From Actinoalloteichus caeruleus DSM 43889 (GTDB taxonomy: Bacteria; Actinomycetota; Actinomycetes; Mycobacteriales; Pseudonocardiaceae): 64,000 nt of DNA. How positions within the stretch are numbered: position 1 is the stretch's first letter; every line of letters begins with the position of its first letter. The position numbers were made by a program, and so were the translations under genes. Under the pieces are notes generated by a model, which worked only from the letters and a program-made list of their open reading frames with translations, made no database searches and was not told the origin of the DNA. This document shows, one piece after another, positions 29,207-39,297 of the stretch. Location: contig NZ_AUBJ02000001.1 in NCBI RefSeq assembly GCF_000429185.2, forward strand, positions 4,526,001-4,590,000. Direction: 5' to 3'.

Positions 29207-31189
29207 TTGGAGACGTTCCTGGCTGTCCAAGAGCCGCTCGCCGCGTCGGGCGTGGCCGAGTACGGCTGGCTGCTGATCGCGCTGCCGCTGTTCGGGGCGG
29301 CGGTGCTGCTGCTGGGTGGCAGGCGGACCAACGCCTGGGGCCACCTGCTCGGTTGCGCCACCGTCATCGCCGCCTTCGTCTACGGGCTGGCGTTGTTCCT
29401 GTCGATGACCGGCATGCCGGCCGACGAACGCGTGCGGGAACTGCACCTGTTCGACTGGATCCCGGTGAACGCGCTGAACGTCGAGTTCGGCCTGCGCATC
29501 GACCCGCTGTCCATGGTGTTCGTCCTGCTCATCACCGGTGTGGGTGCGCTCATCCACATCTACTCCGTCGGCTACATGAGCCACGACCAGGCGGGCCGGA
29601 CCGGAGCGGACAACACCGAGCGCCGGCGCTTCTTCGCGTACCTGAACCTCTTCGTCGGCGCCATGCTCATCCTGGTGCTCGGCAACAGCTTCGTGACGCT
29701 GTACCTGGGCTGGGAGGGTGTCGGCCTCGCCTCCTACCTGCTGATCGCGTTCTGGCAGCACCGGCCAGCAGCGGCGACCGCCGCGAAGAAGGCCTTCCTG
29801 ATGAACCGGGTCGGCGACGTCGGCCTGGCGCTGGCGATCTTCCTGATGTTCGCCGAGCTGGGGACCACCCAGTACACGGAGGTCTTCGCCAGGGCCGGCG
29901 AGATGCCGACCGGTGTCCTGCTGGCGATCGCCCTGCTGCTCCTCCTGGGTGCCTGCGGCAAGTCCGGTCAGTTCCCGCTCCAGGCGTGGCTCCCCGACGC
30001 GATGGAGGGCCCGACCCCGGTGTCGGCGCTCATCCACGCGGCGACGATGGTCACCGCCGGTGTCTACCTGATCGCCCGGTCCAACCCGATCTACAACCTC
30101 ACCGAGGACGGCCGCCTGGTCGTCACCATCATCGGCGCGCTCACACTGCTGATCGGCGCGATCATCGGGTGCGCCTACGACGACATCAAGAAGGTGCTCG
30201 CCTACTCCACGGTGAGCCAGATCGGCTACATGATCCTCGCCGTCGGCCTGGGGCCGGCCGGGTACGCGCTCGGTATCTTCCACCTGCTCACCCACGGCTT
30301 CTTCAAGGCGGGGCTGTTCCTCGGGGCCGGTTCGGTCATGCACGGCATGAACGACGAGGTGAACATGCGCCGCTTCGGCGGGCTGGCGAAGCACATGCCG
30401 ATCACCTTCGTCACCTTCGGGCTCGGCTACCTGGCCCTGATCGGGTTCCCGTTCCTCTCCGGCTACTTCTCCAAGGACGAGATCGTCGCGGCCGCCTTCG
30501 CCCAGGAGGGCTGGCGGGGCTGGGTCTTCGGCGGGGCCGCCGCGCTGGGCGCCGCGCTGACCGCCTTCTACATGACCCGCCTGATGCTGATGACCTTCTT
30601 CGGCGAGAAGCGCTGGAAGGGGCAGAAGTCGGCGGACGGCCGCGAGTACCACCCGCACGAGTCGCCGGCGAGCATGACCGTGCCGATGATCGTGCTGGCC
30701 TTCGGCTCGGTGTTCGGCGGGGTGCTGCTGTACTCGGGTGACCGCCTGCTCGGCTGGCTGGAACCCTCGCTCGGCGCCGTGGCCCACGCCGAGGGCGGCG
30801 CGTTGCCGCACTCGGTGATCCCGTTCCTGGTGGTCGGTCTCTCGGCCGTCGGCGTGCTGCTGGCCTGGTTGCTGGTGGGACGCCGCCCGGTTCCCGCCAC
30901 CGCACCGGCCCAGGTGTCGTTCCCGGTCCGCGCGGCGCGGGCCGACCTCTACGGCAACGCGCTCAACGAGACGTTGTTCGCCCGCCCGGGCACCTGGCTC
31001 ACCAGGGCGCTCGTCTACGTGGACAACAGGGGTGTCGACGGGCTGGTGAACGGGATCGCCGCCCTGCTCGGCGGCAGCTCCGGCCGGTTGCGACGCGCCC
31101 AGACCGGTTTCGTCCGGTCCTACGCGCTGAGCATCCTGGGTGGAGCGGTCCTGCTCACCGCGGCGCTGCTGATGGTGAGGTTCACGTGA
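29207..31189 (+). CDS. nuoL: NADH-quinone oxidoreductase subunit L
   Basis: The distal proton-pumping subunit with the lateral helix. 660 residues. The antiporter core includes [19 protein letters not shown] with the pumping Glu near residue 171, and [20 protein letters not shown] with the conserved Lys region just before. [18 protein letters not shown] near residue 325 is also diagnostic. The TTG at 29207, six bases after a GAGGGG ribosome site, gives the normal N-terminus. A gap of 142 bp separates it from nuoM, the largest gap inside this operon. Confidence 0.97.
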   Translation: METFLAVQEPLAASGVAEYGWLLIALPLFGAAVLLLGGRRTNAWGHLLGCATVIAAFVYGLALFLSMTGMPADERVRELHLFDWIPVNALNVEFGLRIDPLSMVFVLLITGVGALIHIYSVGYMSHDQAGRTGADNTERRRFFAYLNLFVGAMLILVLGNSFVTLYLGWEGVGLASYLLIAFWQHRPAAATAAKKAFLMNRVGDVGLALAIFLMFAELGTTQYTEVFARAGEMPTGVLLAIALLLLLGACGKSGQFPLQAWLPDAMEGPTPVSALIHAATMVTAGVYLIARSNPIYNLTEDGRLVVTIIGALTLLIGAIIGCAYDDIKKVLAYSTVSQIGYMILAVGLGPAGYALGIFHLLTHGFFKAGLFLGAGSVMHGMNDEVNMRRFGGLAKHMPITFVTFGLGYLALIGFPFLSGYFSKDEIVAAAFAQEGWRGWVFGGAAALGAALTAFYMTRLMLMTFFGEKRWKGQKSADGREYHPHESPASMTVPMIVLAFGSVFGGVLLYSGDRLLGWLEPSLGAVAHAEGGALPHSVIPFLVVGLSAVGVLLAWLLVGRRPVPATAPAQVSFPVRAARADLYGNALNETLFARPGTWLTRALVYVDNRGVDGLVNGIAALLGGSSGRLRRAQTGFVRSYALSILGGAVLLTAALLMVRFT

Positions 31190-31331
31190 CCGGACAAGTC
31201 AGGAGCGTCCAGCGACGCATGCGTGGTGACAACCGGCCCGGCGCACGGGCCCACGATCGGTATCCAGTGAGGACGACGCGTCCGGTGGCCGGCTTGCCGG
31301 CCGGGACCGGCCCCGTCGGTGGGGAGGACCA

Positions 31332-32921
31332 GTGAGCGGTTCGGTATTGCTCCTCGCGCTACTCTTCCTGCCCCTGCTCGGCGCGCTGGTCGTGGCGTTC
31401 CTGCGCTCCGACGACCGGGTGGCCAAGGGTGTCGCGCTCGGTTTCTCGATCGCCGAGCTCGCCCTGGTCATCGCCGCCTGGGCGGCGTACGACCCGGCCG
31501 GTGACCGGATCCAGCTGAGCAGCTCGGCGGAGTGGATCCCGCAGTTCGGTGTGCACTTCGCGGTCGGGGTGGACGGCATCGCGCTCGTCATGATCGCGTT
31601 GATCGGAATCCTGGTCCCGATCGTCATCGGCGGGTCGTGGAACGACCGGCTGCCCGAGGAACGCACCGCGGCGGGTTTCTACTCGCTGATCCTGCTGATG
31701 CAGGCGCTGATGGTGGGTGTGTTCGCCGCCACGGACGTGCTGCTCTTCTACGTGCTCTTCGAAGCGGTGCTGGTGCCGATGTACTTCCTCATCGGCCGGT
31801 TCGGTGGGGCTCGGCGGCAGTACGCGGCGGTCAAGTTCTTCCTGTACTCGCTGCTCGGCGGCCTGATCATGCTGGCCTCCGTGATCGGCGTGTACGTGGT
31901 GAGCGGCAACCAGCTCGGCAGCGGCACCTTCGACTGGGAGACGCTGGTCGCCACGGTGTCCACGGCGGACACGAGCACCCAGATCTGGTTGTTCCTCGGC
32001 TTCTTCATCGCCTTCGCGATCAAGGCTCCCCTGGTGCCGTTGCACACGTGGCTGCCGGACGCCGGTGCCGAGGCGCCGATCGGCGTCGGGGTGCTGTTGG
32101 TCGGTGTGCTGGACAAGATCGGCACCTACGGTTTCCTGCGGTACTGCCTGCCGATGTTCCCCGACGCCAGTCGGGAGCTCGCACCGCTGGTGCTGGTGCT
32201 CGCGGTGGCGGGCGTCATCTACGGCGCCCTGCTCGCGGTGGGCCAGGACGACATGAAGCGGTTCGTGTCCTACACGTCGGTGGCGCACTTCGGGTTCATC
32301 GCCCTCGGTGTGTTCGCCTTCACCAGCCAGGCCCAGGCGGGCGCCGTGCTGTACATGGTCAACCACGGCATCGCCACCGGCATGCTGTTCCTGGTGGTCG
32401 GCATGGTCATCGCCAGGGGTGGCTCTCGCAACATCAGCGACTACGGCGGGTTGGCGAAGCTGACGCCGGTGCTCGCCGGCATGTTCGTCGTCGCTGGTCT
32501 CGCCTCGCTGGCCCTGCCGGGCACGAACTCCTTCGTCAGCGAGTTCCTGGTGCTCATCGGCGCGTTCCCGACGCAGCCGGTGTTCACCGTGATCGCGGCG
32601 GTCGGCATGATCCTGGCGGCGTTGTACGTGCTGTGGGTGTACCAGCGGGTCATGCAGGGACCGCTGCGCGGCAACGCGGTCCTGGGGCTGGCCGGCGGCC
32701 CGGGCGCGGCCGGGGACCCGTCCTCGGAGGGGCTGGCCGCCAGGCTCGCGAGCAAGGTTCCGGACCTGAGTCGTCGGGAGCTGGCGGTGCTGGCGCCGTT
32801 GGTGGCGCTGGTGCTGTTCCTCGGTGTGTACCCCCAGCCGGTGCTGGACGTGATCACACCTTCTGTTGACGCGACGCTGACGGAGCTCGGCGTCACGGAC
32901 CCGGTGCAGGAAGGCAACTGA
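31332..32921 (+). CDS. nuoM: NADH-quinone oxidoreductase subunit M
   Basis: An antiporter-like proton-pumping subunit. 529 residues with about 14 hydrophobic segments. VLLFYVLFEAVLVPMYFLIG near residue 136 carries the conserved Glu, followed by FAIKAPLVPLHTWLPDAGAE with the conserved Lys. QDDMKRFVSYTSVAHFGF resembles the equivalent NuoL and NuoN segments. The GTG start with GGGGAGGA upstream is well placed. nuoN begins one base after the stop. Confidence 0.97.
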   Translation: MSGSVLLLALLFLPLLGALVVAFLRSDDRVAKGVALGFSIAELALVIAAWAAYDPAGDRIQLSSSAEWIPQFGVHFAVGVDGIALVMIALIGILVPIVIGGSWNDRLPEERTAAGFYSLILLMQALMVGVFAATDVLLFYVLFEAVLVPMYFLIGRFGGARRQYAAVKFFLYSLLGGLIMLASVIGVYVVSGNQLGSGTFDWETLVATVSTADTSTQIWLFLGFFIAFAIKAPLVPLHTWLPDAGAEAPIGVGVLLVGVLDKIGTYGFLRYCLPMFPDASRELAPLVLVLAVAGVIYGALLAVGQDDMKRFVSYTSVAHFGFIALGVFAFTSQAQAGAVLYMVNHGIATGMLFLVVGMVIARGGSRNISDYGGLAKLTPVLAGMFVVAGLASLALPGTNSFVSEFLVLIGAFPTQPVFTVIAAVGMILAALYVLWVYQRVMQGPLRGNAVLGLAGGPGAAGDPSSEGLAARLASKVPDLSRRELAVLAPLVALVLFLGVYPQPVLDVITPSVDATLTELGVTDPVQEGN

Positions 32922-32922
32922 C

Positions 32923-34530
32923 GTGGGGATGAGCCTGTCACCAATGTTCCAGGCCACGCTCGGCTCCCAGGATGTCGCGCAGTCGGCGGTGAACATCCCG
33001 GAGATCGACTGGCAGGCGATCTCGCCGGTCGTGGTGGTGTTCGTCGCCGCCTGCCTCAGCGTGCTGGTCGAGGCGTTCCTGCCGAGGGAGCGCCGGTGGT
33101 CGGTGCAGGTCACGCTGTCGCTGCTCACCGTCGTGGTCGCGGGTCTCGCGCTCGGCCTCTACGTGAACTCGGACGCCGTCGTCGGCACCGGGGGCATCAC
33201 GGTCGCGGGGCAGGCCGTTCCGTTGTTCTCCGCCGACTACCCGGCGTTGTTCCTGTGGGGCACCCTGCTGGCGCTGTCCTTCGGGGCGCTGTTGCTGATC
33301 GCCGACCGTTCGGTGGACGGCGGGGCCTTCGCCAGCCCCGTCCCGCCGGCCCCGGGGGGTGACCCCGTCCAGTACCAGGCGCCCGGTCGGCAGACCGAGG
33401 TGTTCCCGCTCGCGCTGTTCGCGCTCGGCGGCATGATGGTCTTCCTCGCGGCGAACGACCTGCTCACCATGTTCGTCGCCCTGGAGGTGCTCAGCCTCCC
33501 GCTCTACCTGATGTGCGGTCTGGCCCGGCGCCGGCGGCTCATCTCCCAGGAGTCGGCGGTCAAGTACTTCCTGCTGGGCGCGTTCTCCTCGGCGTTCTTC
33601 CTCTACGGTCTCGCGCTGCTCTACGGCTACGCGGGTTCCGTCCGCCTGGTCGACATCGCGGCAGCCACCGCCGGCACCGACCGCCCGGAGACCCTGCTCT
33701 ACGCCGGCTTCGGCCTGCTGGTGGTCGGCCTGCTCTTCAAGGCCTCCATCGGCCCGTTCCACGCCTGGACGCCGGACGTGTACCAGGGCGCGCCAACCCC
33801 GGTGACCGCCTTCATGGCCGCGTGCACGAAGGTCGCCGCCTTCGGCGCCATCCTGCGGGTGCTGACCCTGGCGTTCGAGGCGAGCAGCTGGGAGTGGCGT
33901 GGCGTGCTGTGGGCGGTGGCCATCGTCTCGATGCTCATCGGCGCGGTGCTGGGCCTCACCCAGACCGACATGAAGCGGATGATCGCCTACTCCTCGATCG
34001 CGCACGCCGGGTTCCTGCTCGTGGGAGCCATCGCGATGACCGAGGACGGCCTGTCCGGCACGATGTTCTACCTGCTGGCCTACGGCTTCACCACGCTGGC
34101 GGCGTTCGGGATCATCACGCTGGTCCGGGACGGCAACGGCGAGGCCACGCACCTGTCCCAGTGGGCCGGGCTCGCGAAGCGGTCTCCGCTGGTCGCCGTG
34201 ACCTTCGCGTTCCTGCTGCTGGCCCTGGCCGGGATTCCCATGACGAGTGGCTTCATGGGCAAGCTGGCGGTCTTCTCCGCCGCGATCGCCGACGGGATGG
34301 CCCCGTTGGTGGTCGTCGCCCTGCTGGCGAGCGCCATCGCGGCCTTCTTCTACCTGCGCGTCATCGTCCTGATGTACTTCAGCGAGCCGGCCCAGGACGG
34401 TCCGACGGTCAGTGTGCCCGGTGCCTTCACCACGGCGGCCATTACCCTCGGGGTCGTGGTCACGCTCCTGCTGGGCGTGCTCCCGGCGTTCGCCCTGGAC
34501 TGGGCAAGTGTGGGCGGGTTCGTGTCGTAG
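32923..34530 (+). CDS. nuoN: NADH-quinone oxidoreductase subunit N
   Basis: The last complex I subunit, antiporter-like. 535 residues. Conserved membrane motifs include MFVALEVLSLPLYLMCGLA with the Glu near residue 189, FKASIGPFHAWTPDVYQGAP with the Lys, and TQTDMKRMIAYSSIAHAGF. The GTG at 32923 (or the ATG two codons later) begins just after the nuoM stop. The polyprenyl synthase gene follows 34 bp downstream in the same direction, consistent with one long transcript. Confidence 0.97.
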   Translation: MGMSLSPMFQATLGSQDVAQSAVNIPEIDWQAISPVVVVFVAACLSVLVEAFLPRERRWSVQVTLSLLTVVVAGLALGLYVNSDAVVGTGGITVAGQAVPLFSADYPALFLWGTLLALSFGALLLIADRSVDGGAFASPVPPAPGGDPVQYQAPGRQTEVFPLALFALGGMMVFLAANDLLTMFVALEVLSLPLYLMCGLARRRRLISQESAVKYFLLGAFSSAFFLYGLALLYGYAGSVRLVDIAAATAGTDRPETLLYAGFGLLVVGLLFKASIGPFHAWTPDVYQGAPTPVTAFMAACTKVAAFGAILRVLTLAFEASSWEWRGVLWAVAIVSMLIGAVLGLTQTDMKRMIAYSSIAHAGFLLVGAIAMTEDGLSGTMFYLLAYGFTTLAAFGIITLVRDGNGEATHLSQWAGLAKRSPLVAVTFAFLLLALAGIPMTSGFMGKLAVFSAAIADGMAPLVVVALLASAIAAFFYLRVIVLMYFSEPAQDGPTVSVPGAFTTAAITLGVVVTLLLGVLPAFALDWASVGGFVS

Positions 34531-34564
34531 GCGCGCGGGCCCCTGGTGAGAAGGCGGCGTTGAC

Positions 34565-35584
34565 GTGTCGAGTAGTGCGCGGACCGGTTCGGGCGGCGAG
34601 AGATTCTCCTCCCTGAACATCGAGGACCCAGGGCTTTCCTCGGCCCTGGGTTCCGGGCTGCGGGAAGTGGAAGCGCTCCTCCGGGAGTTGTTGCGCAGCG
34701 AGGTCGCCCTGATCTCGGAGACCTCGCACCACCTCTTCGAGGCGGGGGGCAAGCGGTTCCGGCCGCTGTTCACCCTGCTGGCGGCCCAGTTCGGTCGGGG
34801 CATCAACGAGGACGTGGTCAAGGCCGCCGCGGCCGTGGAACTCGTGCACCTCGCGAGCCTGTACCACGACGACGTGATGGACGAGGCCAGCATGCGGCGC
34901 GGGGCGCCGAGCGCCAACGCCCGCTGGGACAACTCGATCGCGATCCTCACCGGGGACTTCCTGTTCGCCAGGGCCTCCTACCTGGTCGCCGACCTCGGGG
35001 TCGAGGCGGCGAGGATCATCGCCTCGACTTTCGGGGAGCTGGTCACCGGGCAGATGCGGGAGAGCACGGGGCCCGCCGCCGGGGCGGACCGGGTCTCGCA
35101 CTACCTCACGGTCATCGCCGAGAAGACGGGGTCGCTGATCGCGACCTCGGGGCAGTACGGGGGGATGCTCTCCGGTGCCGCCGAGGCCGAGGTCCGGGCG
35201 CTGCGCCGGTTGGGCGAGCTCGTCGGCAGCATGTTCCAGATCTCCGATGACGTGATCGACATCGACTCTCCGGCGACCGAGTCGGGGAAGACGCCCGGTA
35301 CGGACCTGCGGGAGGGCGTGCTCACCCTGCCGATGCTCTACGCCCTGGGCGACGAGAACGGCCAGGGTCGGTTGACGGAGCTGTTGCGGGGCCCGCTGAC
35401 CGACGACCGCCAGGTGGCCGAGGCGTTGGAGCTGCTCCGCGCCTCGGACGGCCTGCGCAAGGCCCGGGAAACCCTCGCCGACTACGCGCGCCAGGCCCGT
35501 GCCCAGCTGGACACGCTGCCGAATGGGGCGGCGAACGACGCGCTGGGCGACCTCATCGACTACATGCAGGCGCGAACGACCTGA
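34565..35584 (+). CDS. Long-chain polyprenyl diphosphate synthase
   Basis: A trans-prenyltransferase that extends farnesyl-type diphosphates with isopentenyl diphosphate. 339 residues. The first Asp-rich motif (ASLYHDDVMDEASMRRG) is near residue 100 and the second (FQISDDVIDIDSPATESGK) near residue 226. GGKRFRPLFTLLA binds isopentenyl diphosphate. Small residues before the first motif fit a long product. It closely follows nuoN and sits among menaquinone genes, so synthesis of the menaquinone side chain (hepta- to decaprenyl) is the probable role. Exact chain length cannot be read from sequence. GTG start. Confidence 0.9.
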   Translation: MSSSARTGSGGERFSSLNIEDPGLSSALGSGLREVEALLRELLRSEVALISETSHHLFEAGGKRFRPLFTLLAAQFGRGINEDVVKAAAAVELVHLASLYHDDVMDEASMRRGAPSANARWDNSIAILTGDFLFARASYLVADLGVEAARIIASTFGELVTGQMRESTGPAAGADRVSHYLTVIAEKTGSLIATSGQYGGMLSGAAEAEVRALRRLGELVGSMFQISDDVIDIDSPATESGKTPGTDLREGVLTLPMLYALGDENGQGRLTELLRGPLTDDRQVAEALELLRASDGLRKARETLADYARQARAQLDTLPNGAANDALGDLIDYMQARTT

Positions 35585-36334
35585 CCCGGCAGGGCGGCAC
35601 GTGACATGGCCGGGCCCCGGACGGCGTTGGAGCCGCCTCCTCCGTCCCCGGGGCGGGAGTTCCGGACGGGCCGTCGACGTCCCGTTCCTCGGGGCTGGCG
35701 CCCGCTGCTGGTAGTTGGTCCGGAGCCGCGCGCCGACTCGGGCCGCGCGGCCGGGTAGGGCGAGGATTCGCCGCCGGGGTAGGGACGTCCCCGCGCCGCC
35801 CGTGCGAGCGGGGACGAGCGCGCCAGGGTGGGAGCCACGCGGGGGCGTGCCCCGATCGACGTCCCTGCCGGGGCCGCCGCGGGTGCCCGCTCGGCGTTGC
35901 CCGTTGGCGGGCCGGCGTCCGCCACTCGGGAACGGCGTGCGACCTCCGGTGGTCTGGGCGGGCCGTCGACACCGCGACGTCTCCCGCGCGGTGGGACGGA
36001 GGGTCGGCTCAGCTCGATCTGGGGCGCACGCGCCCGACGCACCAGACCGGGGAGCGGCCGTCGAGCACGAGGTCCCGGGCCCTGACCACCGTTCCCAGGA
36101 CGTCGTCGGCCGACGTGGTCGCCCCGCGGTGCCGGCACACCGGACGCCGCCGGGCGGGGCCCGCGAGCGACGGACCAGCGGGCATCCGCCGGCGGGTCCG
36201 AGGATTCCCCTGCAGCGCCCGGCCTCCCGACACGTCGTCGTGGCCGCCGGCTCGGATCCCCGCGCCCGTCGAGGTGACCGTTCCCACACACGGGACCGGG
36301 TCGGGAGGGTCGGGCGCAGTCCGGGGCCGACCGC
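35585..36334. other. Intergenic stretch without a convincing gene (750 bp)
   Basis: Lies between two convergent genes, the prenyl synthase and rarD. Very GC-rich; overlapping frames on both strands have Arg/Pro/Gly-rich shadow composition and no domain. I see no clear RNA gene or repeat. Confidence 0.5.
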
Positions 36335-37312
36335 TCACACCGGTGGGAGCGCAGCCGTTGCCGCCCGGTTCCTCCTCCTGGTCCGACGCGAGGACAGCAG
36401 GCTGTCCACCGTGAACACCAGGAGCGCCAGCCACACGATGCCGAAGCCCGACCAGCGCGCCGCGGACATCGGTTCGCCGTCGACGACGAGACCGTAGACG
36501 AGCATCAGGGTCGGCGCCAGGTACTGGAGCATCCCCAGCAGGGTGAGCGGGATGCGGCGGGCCGCCCCGTTGAACAGCAACAGCGGCACGGCGGTGGCCG
36601 GGCCCGCGAGCACCAGCAGCAGGGCGTGGCCCACCCCCTCGCCGACGAACGTCGCCACGCCGGCGAGTTGGGCCCACACCAGGAATCCGAGCGCCAGCGG
36701 CGCCATCAGCGCGCTCTCCGTCATCACGCTCGTCGCGGCCCCGAGCGTGACGGTCTTCTTCAGCAGCCCGTAGAGGCCGAAGGTGATCGCCAGGCTGACG
36801 GCCAGCACCGGGGGCTGGCCGTAGTCGACGGTCAGCACGAGGACCGCGCAGAACCCGATGGCCAACGCCACCCACTGGCCGGGCCGCAGGCGTTCCCGGA
36901 GCACGGCCATCCCCAACAGCACGCTCACCAACGGGTTGATGAAGTAGCCGAGGGAGACGTCGACCGTCTGCCCGGACTGGACACCGATGACGTACAGCCC
37001 CCAGTTCACGGTGATGAGGGCGCTCGCTCCCAGGACCATCGCCCACTGTCGCGGGGGGAGCGTCCGCAGCGGCCGCCACCACCCGAAGACGAGGCCGGCC
37101 CCGCCGAGCATCACGAAGGTCCACAGGAGGCGGTGGGCGAGCACCTCGAGGGAGCCCGCGGCGGCGAGGAGTGCCCAGAAGGCGGGGAGGACCCCCCAGA
37201 CCAGGTATGCGGCGACCCCGAAGAGCGTGCCGCTGCGGACCGTTCCGTCGCCACCGCCGCGACCGCCGCTGTCCTCGGCCCGCGTTCCACCCTCCACGAT
37301 GCTCGCTGACAC
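36335..37312 (-). CDS. rarD: EamA family transporter, RarD type
   Basis: An inner-membrane protein of the drug/metabolite transporter superfamily with about ten hydrophobic segments in 325 residues. The RarD pattern is clear: GVAAYLVWGVLPAFWALLA near residue 33, AHRLLWTFVML, VNWGLYVIGVQSGQTVDVSL with SLGYFINPLVSVLLG, and GLYGLLKKTV in the second repeat. RarD proteins were named for a chloramphenicol-related phenotype; their natural substrate is uncertain. The first 25 residues are a Gly-rich extension, so the start (ATG at 37312) could be slightly upstream of the real one. Confidence 0.88.
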   Translation of the reverse strand: MSASIVEGGTRAEDSGGRGGGDGTVRSGTLFGVAAYLVWGVLPAFWALLAAAGSLEVLAHRLLWTFVMLGGAGLVFGWWRPLRTLPPRQWAMVLGASALITVNWGLYVIGVQSGQTVDVSLGYFINPLVSVLLGMAVLRERLRPGQWVALAIGFCAVLVLTVDYGQPPVLAVSLAITFGLYGLLKKTVTLGAATSVMTESALMAPLALGFLVWAQLAGVATFVGEGVGHALLLVLAGPATAVPLLLFNGAARRIPLTLLGMLQYLAPTLMLVYGLVVDGEPMSAARWSGFGIVWLALLVFTVDSLLSSRRTRRRNRAATAALPPV

Positions 37313-37659
37313 CGCGCCAACATACGCCTGGAGGAAGGGGCAGCGCTCGTTCCGGTGGGAGACACGACGACGTGAGTGCGCCTGAGGTGGAGTTTCCGGT
37401 GAATTGCCTACTCACTGGTGCACAACTCACACCTTCGAGTGAGATCAACTGCGCGTTGGGTAGCGTATGCGGGGCCTTGCGGGTTCGGGTCCCGCCAACG
37501 TGGCCGTCGCTGTCCGACCGCCGGGTGTCCGGTTCGAGGGGCCGTCGGACGCGCGGAGCCGCCGTCGACGTGGGCCGAACACGTGGAGCCGTGTTGGCGC
37601 GGTGCGGTGCCGGCGCGGTTGGGGGCGCCAGCGTTGCCGTGCGCTAGGAGGAACTTCCT
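37313..37659. promoter_or_regulatory. Divergent promoter region with ACTCAC repeats (347 bp)
   Basis: Separates rarD from the divergent membrane-anchored protein gene. ACTCAC occurs at 37410-37415 and 37425-37430, its complement GTGAGT at 37372-37377, and CTCACT (37411-37416) is mirrored by AGTGAG (37438-37443). A TAGCGT -10-like box follows near 37460. This looks like a multi-copy binding site. No gene is seen. Confidence 0.35.
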
Positions 37660-39108
37660 GTGACGTCGATTTTCGGGCAGGTCTGGCTGTGGAGCCTGCT
37701 CGCCTTCCTGCTGGGAGCACTGGCCACCTGGCTGTTGCTCGTGCGTCCCGTGCAGCGGAGGCTCAACCGGATCACGAGCGGCGGGGGCGCCACCGAGGAC
37801 GGGCAGTCCTCGGCCGACCCACCGTCGGAGGTGGAGATCAGCTCGGACGACGTCTTCGCGGGACTGCGGGAGGGTCCGTCCCAGGCGGCGTCGCCGGACG
37901 AACCGTTCGAGGACCCCTGGGAGAACGAACGTCAGCCCGCACCCGCCGGTGACGCGGCGGACCAGCGGTCCCCGGGTTCGGGGACCCTGGTGTCCCCACC
38001 CGTGTCGACCGAGCCGGAGCCCCCGGCCTCCGGTGCGGGTCCCACCGAGCGCGGGGCGGACGAGGGAGCGTCGGCGTGGTCCCCCGCCTCGGCGCGAGGT
38101 GGGTCCCCGCCCGCCGCCGCCGCCGAGCAGACCGCCGTCATCCCGCCCGTTCCCGCCGACGACCGCCCCGTGGGCGCTCCGGAGCGGACCGGTCGTGCCG
38201 CCCAGGACGACGCCGAGCGGACCGGCAAGTTCCTCCCCGTCACCGGAGGAGGGGACCGACCGGTCGAGGCGAGCGGGCGCACCGGTCGGCTGGACGCTCG
38301 ACCCCGCCCGACCCGCAGGGGCCCGGTGGACGATCCCGCGGACATCGAACTGTCGGACCCGACCCCCGGGGGCGCGGCGGAACCGGGGTTCCCGACGACG
38401 GAGCCGGCCCCGGCTCCGGGAGGCGGTTCGGCCGCCACGGCTCCGGCCGACGGGGATGACCTGGACGCCGCCTGGCCCGCGCACGACTACGAGCCGACCG
38501 GTACTCCGGACCGACCGGCGGTCGACCCCGCCGAGGGGCGCACCGACTTCTTCCGCCGACCTGACTTCTCCGAGGACGGCACGGGGGGTCGGAAGCCGGC
38601 GGCGGCGGTCAGCCAGAACGACGAGGTCGAGGAGATGGCCTGGCCGGCCGAGGACGACGACGCGCCCGCCTTCCCGGAGGAGGAGACGCCGGAGCCGGCA
38701 GCCGGGGCGGTGCCGCCGGCCCCCGCGCCGAGCCAGCCCACCGACGGCGACCAGGGCGAGACCAGCGTCATCCCGGCGATCCGGCAGGACGTCGCACCCG
38801 ACACACCACGACGGAACCCGACGTCGCGCGAGGAGCGCGGCGGGAGCACGCCCAAGCCACCCCGCCCGGCGACCACCGGGCCGAACCGAACGGACGACGT
38901 GGAAACCCAGCACAGCACCGCGCCCGCAGCCGACCCGGCCCCGAGGGAGGCGACGCGCGACGGGGAACGGGCGCGCAGTCTCTTCGAGCCGGTGCTCGAC
39001 CCTGAGGAGTTCGCCGACTCGGGGCTGCCCCGCCGCGCCGGCGACGGCAACCCCAACCCCTCGGCCGGTGGCGACTTCATCTGGTTCGACGAGAAGAACC
39101 AGGCCTGA
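37660..39108 (+). CDS. Membrane-anchored, largely disordered acidic protein
   Basis: A 482-residue protein that I do not recognise. One N-terminal membrane segment (VWLWSLLAFLLGALATWLLLV, residues about 8-28) is followed by RPVQRRLNR and then roughly 430 residues rich in Pro, Ala, Asp, Glu, Gly and Thr with no predicted fold. Short motifs such as ERTGR/EASGRTGRL recur. The C-terminus (SLFEPVLDPEEFADSG, then GDFIWFDEKNQA) is more hydrophobic and may be a docking peptide. The GTG at 37660 follows AGGAGG. The architecture suggests a cytoplasmic tether or scaffold at the membrane, which is inference only. Confidence 0.65.
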   Translation: MTSIFGQVWLWSLLAFLLGALATWLLLVRPVQRRLNRITSGGGATEDGQSSADPPSEVEISSDDVFAGLREGPSQAASPDEPFEDPWENERQPAPAGDAADQRSPGSGTLVSPPVSTEPEPPASGAGPTERGADEGASAWSPASARGGSPPAAAAEQTAVIPPVPADDRPVGAPERTGRAAQDDAERTGKFLPVTGGGDRPVEASGRTGRLDARPRPTRRGPVDDPADIELSDPTPGGAAEPGFPTTEPAPAPGGGSAATAPADGDDLDAAWPAHDYEPTGTPDRPAVDPAEGRTDFFRRPDFSEDGTGGRKPAAAVSQNDEVEEMAWPAEDDDAPAFPEEETPEPAAGAVPPAPAPSQPTDGDQGETSVIPAIRQDVAPDTPRRNPTSREERGGSTPKPPRPATTGPNRTDDVETQHSTAPAADPAPREATRDGERARSLFEPVLDPEEFADSGLPRRAGDGNPNPSAGGDFIWFDEKNQA

Positions 39109-39297
39109 GGCCTGGTGGGAGCCAGCGGCTCGGCGGGGCCGGGTACCGACCACCGAGCCGGGCTCCCCGCCGCCCGCGACGCCCAACGGGAGGCGGCTCG
39201 ACCTGCCCCCGGGCGGCCGACCCCGCACCGGGAGGAACGGGCGCGCCGGCACCCGACGTCCCCGGGCCGCGGTCTCTCCGGCACCCGGCCGGGTGGT

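Noticed and set aside
35715-36497. 260-codon plus-strand frame between the prenyl synthase and rarD
   Set aside because: Overlaps the 3' end of rarD in antisense and has shadow-like Arg/Pro composition.
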